The notes below the pieces were generated by a model. The model had not been told where the DNA came from, searched no databases, and saw only the letters and a program-made list of their open reading frames with translations. From contig NZ_CP121115.1 in assembly GCF_029581395.1 (NCBI RefSeq), positions 248,001 to 312,000 of the forward strand: DNA of 64,000 nucleotides, in the 5' to 3' direction. Position 1 is the first letter of the stretch, and each line of letters opens with the position of its first letter. Below, piece after piece: positions 17,043 to 25,483 of this stretch. Source of the DNA: Roseinatronobacter sp. S2. GTDB lineage: Bacteria; Pseudomonadota; Alphaproteobacteria; Rhodobacterales; Rhodobacteraceae. The translations under genes and the position numbers were made by a program.

Positions 17043-18017
17043 TCATGAATCACCTGCGTGCAGGGCTGTGGCATTCAGGCAGCGGTCCGGCAAATGGCCT
17101 TGTTCCAGCGTAGCAATATCTTGCAGCACCATCAGCCCGACATTTTCAGCAGCCTCTTGCGTGTCGGCGCCCGAATGCGGGGTGAATACAGCGTTGGGGT
17201 GCGAAAAAACCGGATGGCTGACATCCGGGGGTTCGCTTACGAAGGCGTCCAGCGCAACGCCCCCCAACTGGCCGGACTCCAGCGCGGCGGCAACCGCATC
17301 CAGATCAACCACTTCGCCGCGCGCAAGGTTGATAAGCCGCGCCCCCGGTTTCATCTGCGCAAGTGTCACTGCATTGATAAGGGCCGCGGTGTCAGGGCCA
17401 CCGAATACATGCAGCGATACATAGTCGGACTGCCCTAACAGCGCGGGCAGGTCCACCACAGTGATCGCGTGTTCGCGCGCGAAATCCATGTCGGCAAAAG
17501 GGTCAGTTGCCACAACACGCATACCCAGCCCGCGCGCCATCACAGCCAGCCGCTTGCCAATATTTCCCAAGCCGACAATGCCCAGAACCTTGTTTCCCAA
17601 CTGGCTGCCGACCCGCCGGTTCCAGCCCCCTGATATGACCGACCCATGACCCTGCGGGATGAAACGCGCCAGCGAAAACATCAACCCAAGGGCCAGTTCC
17701 GCCACTGCATCGGCATTGGCGGCAGGCGTGTTGCACACTGGCAGCCCCCGCGCATTACAGGCGGGAATGTCGATATTGTCTGTCCCCACGCCGTGCTTGA
17801 GAACCGCTTTCAACCGCGATGCGCCGACAAGCGTGTCCGTTGTCACCGGCGTCAGCCCGACAACCAGATAATCCGCTTCCCTTATATGCCGCGATACCCC
17901 GCCATCGTGCAGGTCGGGGTCCGTGCAGCGAATAAGCGTCCAGCCTTTTTCCGCGATTATGCCCGGCACGCTGCCATGTTTGCCAAAACCCGGTGATGTG
18001 GTGACAATGACTGTCAT
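17043..18017 (-). CDS. D-2-hydroxyacid dehydrogenase (phosphoglycerate dehydrogenase family)
   Basis: A 324-aa NAD-dependent oxidoreductase of the D-isomer 2-hydroxyacid dehydrogenase family. The N-terminal catalytic half has [12 protein letters not shown]; the nucleotide fold has [11 protein letters not shown] (about 148-158). Catalytic residues are seen in order: Arg in [11 protein letters not shown] (about 231), Glu in FVSEPP (about 260), and His in FTPHSGADT (about 280). No C-terminal ACT regulatory domain is present, so it is probably catabolic and not SerA. It overlaps the upstream lyase gene by 4 bases. A likely job is oxidation of the imported hydroxyacid or reduction of a 2-keto intermediate; the direction is not known. 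Confidence 0.88.
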   Translation of the reverse strand: MTVIVTTSPGFGKHGSVPGIIAEKGWTLIRCTDPDLHDGGVSRHIREADYLVVGLTPVTTDTLVGASRLKAVLKHGVGTDNIDIPACNARGLPVCNTPAANADAVAELALGLMFSLARFIPQGHGSVISGGWNRRVGSQLGNKVLGIVGLGNIGKRLAVMARGLGMRVVATDPFADMDFAREHAITVVDLPALLGQSDYVSLHVFGGPDTAALINAVTLAQMKPGARLINLARGEVVDLDAVAAALESGQLGGVALDAFVSEPPDVSHPVFSHPNAVFTPHSGADTQEAAENVGLMVLQDIATLEQGHLPDRCLNATALHAGDS

Positions 18018-18898
18018 GGCCGCAACCCGCGTGCCTGCAATATCGCGACAATAGCCTTGTCCTGTTGCGGGTCGGGCAACAGGGCTGGCTGGCGTGACAA
18101 ACCTACCGACGGGTCATTCATATACAACGCACGTTTGACCAGCGCAGGCGGGAACCCCAGCGCATACAGATCCTTACGCAAACCTGCGAAATTGTCCTGC
18201 GCGCGGCGTGCCGCATCCAGATCGCCGGAATTAAAGCCCGCAACGATGGCCGCCAACACATCAGGTGCGACATTGCCCAGCCCCGACACAACCCCGGCGC
18301 AGCCCTGCTCCAACCCCCACAGAACCAGATGATCGGGGGCGCAATACACATCAAACCCGGGAACGTCGCGGGCCACCTCCAGATATTCCAGCACCGTATC
18401 CGGTGATCCACCGGAATCCTTTATTCCGGCAATATTCGGGTGACCGGCCAGCCGCCGCGCAGTTTCCGGTTCAATATGGTTCTGGGTGCGGGCCGGTATG
18501 TCATACAGGTAAACAGGGGTTGTCACAGCATCCGCGATGGATGTGAAATGACGCTCCAGCCCGTCCTGTGTGCAGGCAATGAAATAGGGGGTGATCACGG
18601 CCACCCCGTGCAGGTGCAATCCATCCACGGCCCGCGCGATCTGCAAGGTTTCATACGTTGACGGGCAGCCGATATTGGCGATGATCTTCACACGGCCCGA
18701 CACCTCATCCGCCACTTCTTCGATCAGACGAATCTTTTCGGCCTGGGTCAAGGCGCTGAAATCGCCGTTCGTCCCGCAAACCATCAGGTCATTTCCTGCC
18801 GCAACCTGACGGCGTGCCTGCGCGCGTGTGGCATCATAGTTGATGCTTTCATCGTCATGAAAGCAGGTCACAAGGGCAACATGGGCGTTGCGTTTCAT
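18014..18898 (-). CDS. Dihydrodipicolinate synthase/N-acetylneuraminate lyase family protein
   Basis: A 294-aa class I aldolase-type TIM barrel. The Schiff-base lysine is in NIAGIKDSGG (about residue 163) and the assisting tyrosine in TTPVYLYDIPART (about 135). The substrate loop reads V-C-G-T-N-G-D-F-S-A-L, where true DapA enzymes have G-T-T-G-E, so this is a catabolic relative that cleaves or dehydrates a 2-keto sugar acid. The start overlaps nothing, but the stop overlaps the hydroxyacid dehydrogenase start by 4 bases, and the tctA stop is 12 bases upstream. The substrate is unknown; candidates are 2-keto-3-deoxy acids. Confidence 0.87.
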   Translation of the reverse strand: MKRNAHVALVTCFHDDESINYDATRAQARRQVAAGNDLMVCGTNGDFSALTQAEKIRLIEEVADEVSGRVKIIANIGCPSTYETLQIARAVDGLHLHGVAVITPYFIACTQDGLERHFTSIADAVTTPVYLYDIPARTQNHIEPETARRLAGHPNIAGIKDSGGSPDTVLEYLEVARDVPGFDVYCAPDHLVLWGLEQGCAGVVSGLGNVAPDVLAAIVAGFNSGDLDAARRAQDNFAGLRKDLYALGFPPALVKRALYMNDPSVGLSRQPALLPDPQQDKAIVAILQARGLRP

Positions 18899-18910
18899 AC
18901 GGACACTCCG

Positions 18911-20398
18911 TCAGTTCGGTTTATGGATACGGGCCTGCGCAAGATGACGGGCAATCACCGGCCCGAACAGGGAAAACAGCGCAAGGCCAAGGAAAAACAG
19001 CGTTATCGGACCAGAGATGAAGGCGAGAATATTATCACCTGTCTGCAACATGCCGCGCCGCAGATTGGATTCCATCATCGGCCCAAGGATCAGTGCGATA
19101 CATAATGCGGCCTGCGAAAACCCGAATTTCTGCATGCCCCAGCCAAGCACACCGAAACCCACCATCGTATACAGGTCAACAGGGTTAAGGTTGATGGAAA
19201 ACGCCCCGATATAGCAAAAAATCACGATGGACATTGTCAGCAACCTGCGCGGCACCATCAGGATGCGCGCGAAGACAGGGATCAACGCCATCCCGAACAC
19301 GAACATGAAAATTGTTGCCAGAAAGGTGCCGCCGAATATTCCCACAATGACATCAGGGTTCGTCTGAAACAGCATAGGGCCGGGGGCCAGTCCCTGTATC
19401 ATCAGCCCGCCCATCAGAACCGCTGTCACCACATCACCGGGAATGCCAAGGGCCAATAGCGGGATCAGGGCCGCCGCACAAACAGCATTGTTCGCGCTTT
19501 CGGTGGCGGCAATTCCGGGTGCATAGCCGGTGCCGAACTTTTCAGGGGTTTTGGAACTGCGGCGCGCCTCGTTATAGGAAATCCATGATGCCGTGCCCGA
19601 TCCGGTGCCCGGTATAATCCCGATCAGCGTGCCAATCAGGGAACCGCGCACAAGCGCGCCTTTGCTGTCGCGCATATCCTGCCGTGATGGCCAGCGCCCC
19701 TTGACCAGCACCACGGCCGGTTCCTGCTTGGCCATCCGTTCAATCTGGGTAAAAACCTCGGACAGGGCGAAAAGTCCGATAAGCGCAGGCGTGAACGCGA
19801 AACCGGATGCAAAGCCCTGTATGCCGAATGTGTAACGCATGACACCCGCAATCGGATCGGCACCCACCGTCGAGATCAGTATGCCCAGCACACCGGCAAT
19901 CGCGCCCTTCAGCAGATCACCTGACAGGCTGGCAATGATGGTCAGTCCAAACAAGGCCAGCGCAAAATATTCTGCGGCCCCGAATTTCAGCGCAATTCCT
20001 GCCAGTTGCGGGGCCAGCGTCGCCAGAACAACCGCCGCGATCAGGCCACCAATCGTAGACGCTACTGTCGCCATACCAAGCGCGCGCCCTGCCTCGCCGC
20101 GCGCGGCCATCGGATAGCCGTCCAGCACTGTCGCCGCAGATGCAGGCGTGCCCGGCGTGCGCAACAGGATTGACGATACACAGCCGCCATAAATCCCGCC
20201 AATATATATGCCGATCAGCATGTTCAGCCCCATGACCGGCGACATGCCAAATGTCAGCGGGATAAGAAGCGCCACGCCCATGGTTGCCGTCAGTCCCGGC
20301 AGGGCGCCAATCAAGATACCCCCAAGGACCCCCAACGCAATGATCCCGAAGACCTGAGGTTGCAGCAGCGGGGCCAGATAGGCGATCGTTTCCATCAT
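18911..20398 (-). CDS. tctA: Tripartite tricarboxylate transporter large permease
   Basis: A 495-aa protein with about eleven to twelve membrane helices, the TctA subunit of a TTT secondary importer for carboxylates. Family signatures are seen at the N-terminus (GGILIGALPGLTATMGVALLIPLTFGM, GIYIGGIYGGCVSSILLRTPGTPASAATVLDGYPMA given here in parts: residues 24-50 and 62-100) and in the middle (IGIIPGTGSGTASWISYNEARR). It is transcribed after tctC, with a 75-bp gap holding a GC-rich hairpin that may adjust the ratio of binding protein to permease. Confidence 0.95.
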   Translation of the reverse strand: MMETIAYLAPLLQPQVFGIIALGVLGGILIGALPGLTATMGVALLIPLTFGMSPVMGLNMLIGIYIGGIYGGCVSSILLRTPGTPASAATVLDGYPMAARGEAGRALGMATVASTIGGLIAAVVLATLAPQLAGIALKFGAAEYFALALFGLTIIASLSGDLLKGAIAGVLGILISTVGADPIAGVMRYTFGIQGFASGFAFTPALIGLFALSEVFTQIERMAKQEPAVVLVKGRWPSRQDMRDSKGALVRGSLIGTLIGIIPGTGSGTASWISYNEARRSSKTPEKFGTGYAPGIAATESANNAVCAAALIPLLALGIPGDVVTAVLMGGLMIQGLAPGPMLFQTNPDVIVGIFGGTFLATIFMFVFGMALIPVFARILMVPRRLLTMSIVIFCYIGAFSINLNPVDLYTMVGFGVLGWGMQKFGFSQAALCIALILGPMMESNLRRGMLQTGDNILAFISGPITLFFLGLALFSLFGPVIARHLAQARIHKPN

Positions 20399-20429
20399 CG
20401 GACTTTCCTAGTGCAGGAAAACATAATTA

Positions 20430-20456
20430 CGGGGGGCGCGTGCGCGCCGCCCCCCG
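20430..20456 (-). promoter_or_regulatory. GC hairpin between tctC and tctA
   Basis: CGGGGGGCGCG (20430-20440) pairs with CGCGCCGCCCCCCG (20443-20456). There is no T-tail. Such hairpins downstream of binding-protein genes often protect the upstream message, so a role in tctC/tctA stoichiometry is plausible. Confidence 0.5.
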
Positions 20457-20473
20457 CATTGGTCAGGCACGAT

Positions 20474-21430
20474 TCAATTATTCACGCCCAGCATATCCAG
20501 CGCATCCAGCACCGAATACGCCATGTCGCCATCGCGCCTGACGCGCGCTTCAAAAGCAGACCCGTCTTCATATGTGACGAATTCGCCCATCTCGGTCATA
20601 ACCTCGATGAATTGCGGGTCGGCCACGACGTCGGCAATGGCGGTGCGCAGCCAGTTCAGGGTCGCATCGTCGATACCCTTGGGCGCGATGATGCCCTTGT
20701 AGGACGACCATGTGAAATCCACACCTTTTTCCACGGCGGTAGGCGTTTCGGGGAACAGGTCAATGCGCTCGTCTTCCATCACGAAAAGTGGCGTCATCTG
20801 ATTGGAGTCGACCGCAGAAAGGGCCTCGGCAGGGGATGCGACCATGGCGTGGATATGGCCGCCGATACAGGCAGTCCGCGCTTCGGATGATCCGCCAAAG
20901 GGGATGGATTCAACTGCGATGCCTGCCGCTTGTGCGAAGGCTTCGGCGGAAATATGGTTTGCCCCGCCCGCGCCCGAATTGCCGATCTGCGGCGCGCGTT
21001 CGGCAGCCGACGCAATGAAGCTGTCATAATCGTCAAACGGCGCATTCGCACAGGCCACCATCACTTGCAGGGACCGCGCATAAAGGCCTACAAACTCGAC
21101 ATCATCGATGCTGTAATCGGTTCCGCCAAGATGCGGCAGAATTGCAATCGGGCCTTGTGCGCCCGCGCCCAGCGTATAGCCGTCACTGCGTGCATTCACT
21201 GCGGCCGACGTGCCAATCCCGCCACCGCCACCGGGTTGGTTGCGCACCACCGCTGTTGTGCCCGGATACAGCCGCTCCAACGTTTCGGCCACAATGCGCA
21301 CGGTCAGGTCGGTGGACCCGCCTGCGGCATAGGGAACGATCATTTGAATGGGGCGCACGGGGAAATCGGCCAGCGCCGCCCCCGGCAGGGTTGCCGCGGC
21401 CAACGCGACCAGTGAAATTGCCTTTTTCAT
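20474..21430 (-). CDS. tctC: Tripartite tricarboxylate transporter substrate-binding protein
   Basis: A 318-aa periplasmic receptor of the Bug/TctC family. ATG 21430 has AGGAGGAAA just upstream. Signal peptide MKKAISLVALAAATLPGAALA, then the family start FPVRPIQMIVPYAAGGSTDLTVR (about 20-42) and the QPGGGGGIGT loop (about 66-75) that binds the carboxylate of the ligand with water-mediated contacts. The ligand cannot be read from sequence; the surrounding genes suggest a sugar acid or dicarboxylate. It lies 30 bases after tctB. Confidence 0.94.
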   Translation of the reverse strand: MKKAISLVALAAATLPGAALADFPVRPIQMIVPYAAGGSTDLTVRIVAETLERLYPGTTAVVRNQPGGGGGIGTSAAVNARSDGYTLGAGAQGPIAILPHLGGTDYSIDDVEFVGLYARSLQVMVACANAPFDDYDSFIASAAERAPQIGNSGAGGANHISAEAFAQAAGIAVESIPFGGSSEARTACIGGHIHAMVASPAEALSAVDSNQMTPLFVMEDERIDLFPETPTAVEKGVDFTWSSYKGIIAPKGIDDATLNWLRTAIADVVADPQFIEVMTEMGEFVTYEDGSAFEARVRRDGDMAYSVLDALDMLGVNN

Positions 21431-21460
21431 CAAGTTTCCTCCTGTTTTGATGATACGCGC

Positions 21461-21925
21461 TTATGGAAGCCAGACAGACAGCAGCTTCGTGAATAGAAAA
21501 TATATGATGGCGGTCATGGCTACCGGAAAACCAAACAGCATCATGGGCTTGCGCTCTCCGATCAGCCAAAGGCCCAACACGAATGCTGCCAGCGTTGACC
21601 ACAGATAACCCACCGGGAAAAACGCAACCGCATACCCTGTCAGCAGCACCACAAAGCCCGCCAGCCGCAAGGCCGTCGCGCGGTCCGGCAATGCGATGAC
21701 AGGCACATCAGCAGATTTGCGGGCCGACAGTCCTGCGCGCACCAGCAACGCAACCGACAGCAGCACCAGCAGCGCAATCATGACCCATGGCAGAAATGAC
21801 GGCCCGGCAATGGAGCTGCCAAATCCGCGCCTGATCCCCAATGTGCGCCAAACTGCGAAGCCACTGAATGCCAGCAAACCAACAGCGATGATCATATCGC
21901 TTTTGCTTTCACGAATTGCCGCCAT
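21461..21925 (-). CDS. tctB: Tripartite tricarboxylate transporter small permease
   Basis: A 154-aa protein with four predicted helices (about 12-30, 45-63, 82-105, 125-148), the size and layout of TctB. The first helix region ADMIIAVGLLAFSGFAVW and the paired GYLWSTLAAFVLGLWLIGERKP are typical. It is the first gene of the minus-strand operon tctB-tctC-tctA-lyase-dehydrogenase-pdxA, which starts from the intergenic region facing the alcohol dehydrogenase gene. Confidence 0.88.
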   Translation of the reverse strand: MAAIRESKSDMIIAVGLLAFSGFAVWRTLGIRRGFGSSIAGPSFLPWVMIALLVLLSVALLVRAGLSARKSADVPVIALPDRATALRLAGFVVLLTGYAVAFFPVGYLWSTLAAFVLGLWLIGERKPMMLFGFPVAMTAIIYFLFTKLLSVWLP

Positions 21926-22253
21926 TGTTGTGCTCCCCTCGCCGCCTCTCCTGCTGGAAGGTGAAATAATGTTGATAAGTTGTCAATAGGTAATGCAGGT
22001 ATAAGTTTGAACTTCCCCCACGGTCCGCGCCCTTGTCGTGACTGTCATGATTCACGAAGGAACGATTTAAATAATTGATTTAAAATATAAATATGTATGA
22101 AAATGCTTACGATTTTCAGTTCTCGATGAACCAGCCGCCCATGCCTTGTCGTGAATTGGAGTTGACAGGTTGTAAACAACTGCCCTAGTTATTGCACGAA
22201 TACGATCCGTCTATTTACAGGTTTACAGAACAGAATCAAGCTGGAGTGATCAC
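21926..22253. promoter_or_regulatory. Divergent control region of the tct operon and the alcohol dehydrogenase
   Basis: A 328-bp AT-rich region with promoters in both directions. It contains the perfect inverted repeat GTTGT-AA-ACAAC (22169-22180), inside which TGTAAAC occurs, and TTACAGGTTTACAGAA (22215-22230) with GTTTACA, the reverse of the same heptamer. The kinase promoter at 14035-14050 carries the same box. FadR-subfamily GntR proteins bind TTGT-n-ACAA-like sites, so these are good operator candidates. Confidence 0.55.
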
Positions 22254-23381
22254 ATGCTACCCCTCGACACGGCGCTAGAACTGAACCGCCCACATACTGT
22301 CCGATTCGGATCAGATACGCTGTCGACGCTGCCTGCATGGGTTCAGGACCAAGGGTATCGCCGCCCGTTTGTCGTGGCCGATCCGGTCAACGCGGCGCGG
22401 GTCGGCCTGCTGGGCATCGATCCTGCTGCCGTTTTCGGCGCGGTGCGCGGCGAGCCTGATCTGCGCATGCTGGAGGCGGCACTTGCACAAGTGGCGGACG
22501 CGGATGTGGTCATTGGGTTTGGCGGCGGCTCGGCCATGGATCTGGCCAAACTGGTGGCCGTTCTGGCCGCAAGCGACCTGACGCTTGATGACATCTCCGG
22601 CCCCGGACGCGCGCCAAAACGAAAGCTGGGGTTGGTGCAGGTTCCAACAACCGCGGGAACCGGATCAGAGGTGGGGACACGGGCATTGATCACCGACCCG
22701 ACAACGCATGCCAAGATTGCGACCGAAAGCCCGCATCTGCTGGCTGATCTCGCAATCATTGACCCAACCCTGACCGTATCGGTGCCCGCGCCCATCACCG
22801 CGACAACTGGGATTGATGCCCTGGCCCATTGCGTCGAGGCATTCACATCCAAAAGGGCGCATCCCGTGATTGATGCATACGCTTTGGAAGGGATCAAACT
22901 GGTCGGGGCATATTTGCACCGCGCCGTAGCCGATGGCACCGATCTGGAAGCGCGGGCAGGTCTTGCGCTGGCGTCATTTTACGGGGGCATTTGCCTTGGC
23001 CCGGTCAATACCACCGCAGGGCATGCAGTGGCCTATCCTTTGGGAACACGCTTTGGCCTGCCGCATGGGCTGGCCAATACGCTGATATTTCCGCACACGC
23101 TGGCGGTGAATGCACCCGCTGCACGCGAAAAGTCGCTTTCCATCTGCGCAGCACTTGGCCAGCCGGTATCAGACATTGGGCAGGTTCGCATTGCAGCGCG
23201 ACACTATTGTGAATCCTTGGGCGTTGACATGACGTTATCCGCGCACGGCGTGCCTGAGATCGCTTTCGATACGCTGGCCAAAGATGCGCATGCGATCCGC
23301 AGGCTGCTGGATTGGAACCCCGTCGATCTGACGCAGGACGACATTCGGAAAATCTATGAAGCCGCAGAAAACGCCGCTTGA
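22254..23381 (+). CDS. Iron-containing alcohol dehydrogenase
   Basis: A 375-aa group III dehydrogenase. The nucleotide site GFGGGSAMDLAK (about 92-103), the P-T-T-A-G-T-G-S-E loop (about 130-138) and metal ligands Asp, His and two later His residues (DALAHCVEA near 200; NTTAGHAVAYPLG and LPHGLANTLIFPH near 255-280) are all present. GGAG precedes the ATG by 8 bases. These enzymes interconvert alcohols and aldehydes or hydroxyacids and keto acids; relatives act on maleylacetate or hydroxyacids. Shared control region with tctB suggests it acts on the imported compound. Confidence 0.9.
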   Translation: MLPLDTALELNRPHTVRFGSDTLSTLPAWVQDQGYRRPFVVADPVNAARVGLLGIDPAAVFGAVRGEPDLRMLEAALAQVADADVVIGFGGGSAMDLAKLVAVLAASDLTLDDISGPGRAPKRKLGLVQVPTTAGTGSEVGTRALITDPTTHAKIATESPHLLADLAIIDPTLTVSVPAPITATTGIDALAHCVEAFTSKRAHPVIDAYALEGIKLVGAYLHRAVADGTDLEARAGLALASFYGGICLGPVNTTAGHAVAYPLGTRFGLPHGLANTLIFPHTLAVNAPAAREKSLSICAALGQPVSDIGQVRIAARHYCESLGVDMTLSAHGVPEIAFDTLAKDAHAIRRLLDWNPVDLTQDDIRKIYEAAENAA

Positions 23382-23493
23382 TGATGCCGTCTTCCCGCCG
23401 GAGCGACCGTGCAGGACACCGCCATATTGTGACGGTGGGCGTCAGCTCATGTGCCACGGATGCGCTTGTTCATGTGGTATCGGACCGAACACC

Positions 23494-23508
23494 GCCCCTT
23501 TGGGGGGC
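23494..23508 (+). terminator. Weak hairpin after the alcohol dehydrogenase gene
   Basis: GCCCC-TTT-GGGGGC lies about 115 bases after the stop. The stem is short and is followed only by ATCTTT, so termination is uncertain. Confidence 0.35.
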
Positions 23509-23637
23509 ATCTTTGAGGTTAGCCATGAAAACGTGCAAATGTAGTGCTAAATTAGCATCGTCGCGTTCATCCGGTCCGGGACAATCTTGCCAATAGCTGT
23601 CGTCCACGGTATCTAATTCTTAGCCATGTTGTTCTGA

Positions 23638-23677
23638 CAGCCAGCTAGTTTCCTTTTTCCTGCTGGCTGGAATAATG
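23638..23677 (+). promoter_or_regulatory. Hairpin covering the sigma-factor ribosome binding site
   Basis: CAGCCAGC (23638-23645) and GCTGGCTG (23662-23669) form a perfect 8-bp stem around a pyrimidine-rich 16-base loop, ending 5 bases before the ATG at 23675. The right arm contains the only purine-rich stretch before the start (GGCTGGAA), so folding would hide the ribosome binding site. Confidence 0.5.
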
Positions 23678-24172
23678 ATCAAAACCTCTCAGATCGATAA
23701 GATATACATCGCCGAGCGTGGGCGCTTGCGAAGACTTGTCATGCGCTTGACGGGCAACCGTGCCACCGCCGAGGAACTGGTGCAGGATGCCTTCCTGCGG
23801 TTGATTGCCGGAAATACAGATCACGACATCAGATCGTATGAAGCCTATCTGACGCGGATTGCCCGCAACCTTGCCTTGAACCACATGCGTCATTTGCGGC
23901 AAGGCGTAGAGGTACCCTGCGAGAACGAGATGCTGGAGACGATGAGCGATGAACGCCCATCGACCGAGGTGGCGCTGATTGCCCGCCAGACGCTTGCAAA
24001 TACCCTGAAAGCAATCATGGCATTGCCACCCCGCCGCCGCGAGATTTTCATTCTGCATCGATTTGAGGAACTCACCTATAATCAGATCGCGGCCCGACTG
24101 GGAATTTCACGCAATACCGTGATGGTTCAGATCGTGAATGCGCTTGCGGATTTGCGCAACGCAATGCGGTGA
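23675..24172 (+). CDS. ECF RNA polymerase sigma factor, FecI-like
   Basis: A 165-aa sigma factor with region 2 (about 10-75: LVMRLTGNRATAEELVQDAFLRL, YLTRIARNLALNHMR) and region 4 (about 110-160: ALPPRRREIFILHRFEELTYNQIAARLGIS in parts). The R-L-x-G-x-x-A-D/T-A-E-x-L-V-Q-D-x-F motif and size fit FecI-type factors that switch on TonB-dependent receptors when a FecR partner signals. The matching FecR is not adjacent but at the far end of this island (30062-30994), facing the other way. A hairpin before the start may limit translation. Confidence 0.9.
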   Translation: MIKTSQIDKIYIAERGRLRRLVMRLTGNRATAEELVQDAFLRLIAGNTDHDIRSYEAYLTRIARNLALNHMRHLRQGVEVPCENEMLETMSDERPSTEVALIARQTLANTLKAIMALPPRRREIFILHRFEELTYNQIAARLGISRNTVMVQIVNALADLRNAMR

Positions 24173-24216
24173 ATTCTGTCGCATCTGCGCTGGCAGGCGC
24201 GCATGCCGCGCCACGC

Positions 24217-25044
24217 TTACCGCCTTGAAAACATGACCGGCACGGTGATGGTGCCATGCACACCGGGGGGCGGCGCGGGAACAGGGGATGCGCGACGCAC
24301 AAGGTCTGTTGCGGCCTGATCGACATCGGCGCGGCCGGATGAACGTGACAGCCGGATAGTCGAGACATTTCCTGCCGCATCAATCTGAAAGGTGACATGG
24401 GCCTGCCCCTGTTCCCCGCGCGAACGGGGTTTATGGCGTTCCAGATGGGCCAGCAACCGCGATTGCCATTGCGCGGGGCTGATGCTGCGGCCCGCCCCTT
24501 GCGCAGATTGTCGGGCGGCATTGCGGGTGGAGTGTTGCGCCTGCTGGTTCTGCGCCCTGACTGCCGATTGAGAGGCCGCTGTCTGCTGCGGCGCGGGCGG
24601 CGCAGGGTCACGTTGCGGATTCTGCCGTGCGGTTTGTGTCACCGCAACCTGTTGCGGGCGCGGTCTGGGGCGCGGGGACACGGACAACACCACCTCTGCT
24701 TCATGCGTCACCTCTTCAGGCTGCGGGTCTTCGGCTATTTCTTCTTCCACTTCTTCTTCTTCTACGGGTTCGCGTTCGGGTTCGGGTGTCGCTACGGCCT
24801 GCGTGGCGACACTGGCCTGTGCGTCCTGCATGTCCCGGGAAAGCACTGTTTCCTGCGTTTCCGTCGCCTCGGGCATCGGGGCCAGTTCGATCATGATCGC
24901 AGGGGGCGGGCTATCAGCGGCAACTATGGGCGGCGCGCGCGTTGCCCAGATGACTGCGCCAGCATGGGCAGACATGACAGCCAGGGCCGCGCCGGTCCAT
25001 AGCAGCCCGTCGCCCAGCCATCGGACCCGCCGTCGTTCATTCAC
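24217..25044 (-). CDS. tonB: TonB-family energy transducer
   Basis: A 275-aa periplasm-spanning protein. One N-terminal helix (about 13-33, GLLWTGAALAVMSAHAGAVIW) carries the conserved His used in contact with ExbB-ExbD. A long linker is rich in Glu/Pro (E-E-E-E-V-E-E-E at about 96-105), then Pro/Arg and Gln/Ala. The C-terminal domain (about 190-275) has W-Q-S-R-L-L-A-H-L-E-R-H-K and V-T-F-Q-I-D-A-A-G-N-V, which binds TonB boxes of outer-membrane receptors. The start overlaps the exbD stop by 8 bases, so it is in one operon with exbB, exbD and the heme genes. Confidence 0.92.
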   Translation of the reverse strand: MNERRRVRWLGDGLLWTGAALAVMSAHAGAVIWATRAPPIVAADSPPPAIMIELAPMPEATETQETVLSRDMQDAQASVATQAVATPEPEREPVEEEEVEEEIAEDPQPEEVTHEAEVVLSVSPRPRPRPQQVAVTQTARQNPQRDPAPPAPQQTAASQSAVRAQNQQAQHSTRNAARQSAQGAGRSISPAQWQSRLLAHLERHKPRSRGEQGQAHVTFQIDAAGNVSTIRLSRSSGRADVDQAATDLVRRASPVPAPPPGVHGTITVPVMFSRR

Positions 25045-25480
25045 CGGTTTCCTCCGCCGCCTGTGCCAACTGTTCCAACCCGACCAGCGCGATTTTCAGG
25101 TAACCTGCACCGCGCAACAGATTCATAACCTCCATGAATGCGCCGTAATCCACGCTTTTGTCTGCGCGCAGGAATATCCTTGTGTCGCGATTGCCGCCAG
25201 TGATGCGATCTACCGTTGCCGCAAGCGCGTCATGCGCAACCGCCGCATCGCCCAGATGCAGCGACAGATCCGCCTGCACCGTCAGATACAGCGGCTCGTC
25301 GGGGCGTTCGGCGGGTTGTGCCGTCGATCCCGGCAAATCCACTGCGACATCCACGGTCGACAAGGGTGCGGCCACCATGAAAATGATCAGTAGCACCAGC
25401 ATCACATCAATGAAGGGCGTGACGTTGATTTCTGCATTCTCTGCCAGATCATCGGCGCTTTCCCTGATTCCACCAGCCAC
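25037..25480 (-). CDS. exbD: Biopolymer transport protein ExbD
   Basis: A 147-aa inner-membrane protein with one helix (about 20-42) that contains the proton-carrying Asp in INVTPFIDVMLVLLIIFMV, followed by a periplasmic domain ending in a G-Y-L-K-I-A-L-V-G-like strand. With ExbB it couples the proton gradient to TonB. It starts 3 bases after the exbB stop and overlaps tonB. Confidence 0.94.
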   Translation of the reverse strand: MAGGIRESADDLAENAEINVTPFIDVMLVLLIIFMVAAPLSTVDVAVDLPGSTAQPAERPDEPLYLTVQADLSLHLGDAAVAHDALAATVDRITGGNRDTRIFLRADKSVDYGAFMEVMNLLRGAGYLKIALVGLEQLAQAAEETGE

Positions 25481-25483
25481 GCC

